Origin: an uncultured Ruminococcus sp.
Lineage (GTDB): Bacteria; Bacillota; Clostridia; Oscillospirales; Ruminococcaceae
DNA length: 5,565 bases
Assembly: GCA_946404705.1 (NCBI GenBank)
Contig: CAMJES010000161.1
Coordinates: 1-5,565, forward strand
Direction: 5' to 3'
The notes below the pieces were generated by a model. The model had not been told where the DNA came from and ran no database searches. It worked only from the letters and a program-made list of their open reading frames with translations. Both the position numbers and the translations under genes were made by a program. Shown here piece by piece: positions 5,473-5,565 of this stretch. Position 1 is the first letter of the stretch; each line of letters starts with the position of its first letter.

Positions 5473-5487
5473 CCTGCTTCGCAGGTG
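5471..5487 (+). other. Short hairpin after the repeat tract
   Basis: CCTGC (5473-5477) pairs with GCAGG (5481-5485) around the loop TTC, extended by two G-T pairs (5471-5472 with 5486-5487). Only ATTTTAATT follows, so it would be at most a weak terminator. It ends abruptly where the C-free tract stops. Confidence 0.45.
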
Positions 5488-5500
5488 GATTTTAATTGGC

Positions 5501-5529
5501 TTGACTTAATTTTTTCTTTGGGGTATAAT
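5501..5529 (+). promoter_or_regulatory. Sigma-A promoter pointing out of the window
   Basis: TTGACT (5501-5506), a 17-base spacer and a perfect TATAAT (5524-5529). The start would be near 5536. The remaining 30 bases hold no start codon with a ribosome binding site, so the gene or RNA it drives lies beyond the right edge. Confidence 0.75.
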
Positions 5530-5565
5530 GGAATAAATTGAGTGCGTGAACTGCGCTATAAATCG

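Noticed and set aside
5344..5541. Plus-strand frame of 65 residues downstream of the terminator
   Set aside because: It starts inside the terminator hairpin, has no ribosome binding site, and its sequence is dictated by the C-free repeat tract; no protein family is suggested.

Overview
The window looks like the end of a draft or metagenomic contig from an anaerobic gut or rumen Firmicute, most likely a clostridial lineage such as Ruminococcus/Oscillospirales. The reasons are the gene content (DUF1015, DUF1836 and a four-subunit 2-oxoacid:ferredoxin oxidoreductase), strong AAGGAG-type ribosome binding sites, and AT-rich intergenic DNA with near-consensus sigma-A promoters. No genus can be fixed from the sequence alone. 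The first 45 bases are not biological: they are Illumina P5/TruSeq adapter fused to the contig end.

Layout. On the minus strand, reading right to left, are a DUF1836 putative DNA-binding regulator (1086-1673) and a DUF1015 protein (46-892) whose 3' end is lost at the adapter junction. Each has its own TATAAT promoter. The gap between them holds a long imperfect hairpin (1003-1042) with no U-tract. On the plus strand, a TTGACA-N17-TATAAT promoter (1790-1818), divergent from the DUF1836 promoter, starts a compact five-gene operon: a MinD/ParA/CooC-like P-loop ATPase (1859-2521), a two-cluster ferredoxin subunit (2534-2743), and the alpha (2749-3807), beta (3824-4576) and gamma (4578-5117) subunits of a Kor/Vor-type enzyme. 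Intergenic distances are 1 to 16 bases.

The last four genes encode one cytoplasmic enzyme. Alpha and beta form the thiamine diphosphate catalytic core, beta carries a proximal [4Fe-4S] cluster, the small ferredoxin subunit wires electrons to soluble ferredoxin, and gamma completes the CoA-dependent 2-oxoacid oxidoreductase. Substrate (2-oxoglutarate, branched-chain 2-oxoacids or related acids) cannot be decided from sequence. The ATPase is co-transcribed, so a role in assembly or regulation of the enzyme is plausible but unproven.

The final 448 bases (5118-5565) hold no convincing protein gene. They contain a second strong promoter (5188-5216), about 136 bases with a 5' stem and a pyrimidine-rich linker, and a strong intrinsic terminator (5329-5358). 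Together these look like a small RNA gene. After them come a C-free, 7-base-periodic purine-rich repeat, a short hairpin, and a third plus-strand promoter (5501-5529) pointing out of the window. Most of the region is ordinary metabolism. The candidate small RNA, the ATPase-enzyme linkage and the structured gap are the parts worth a second look.
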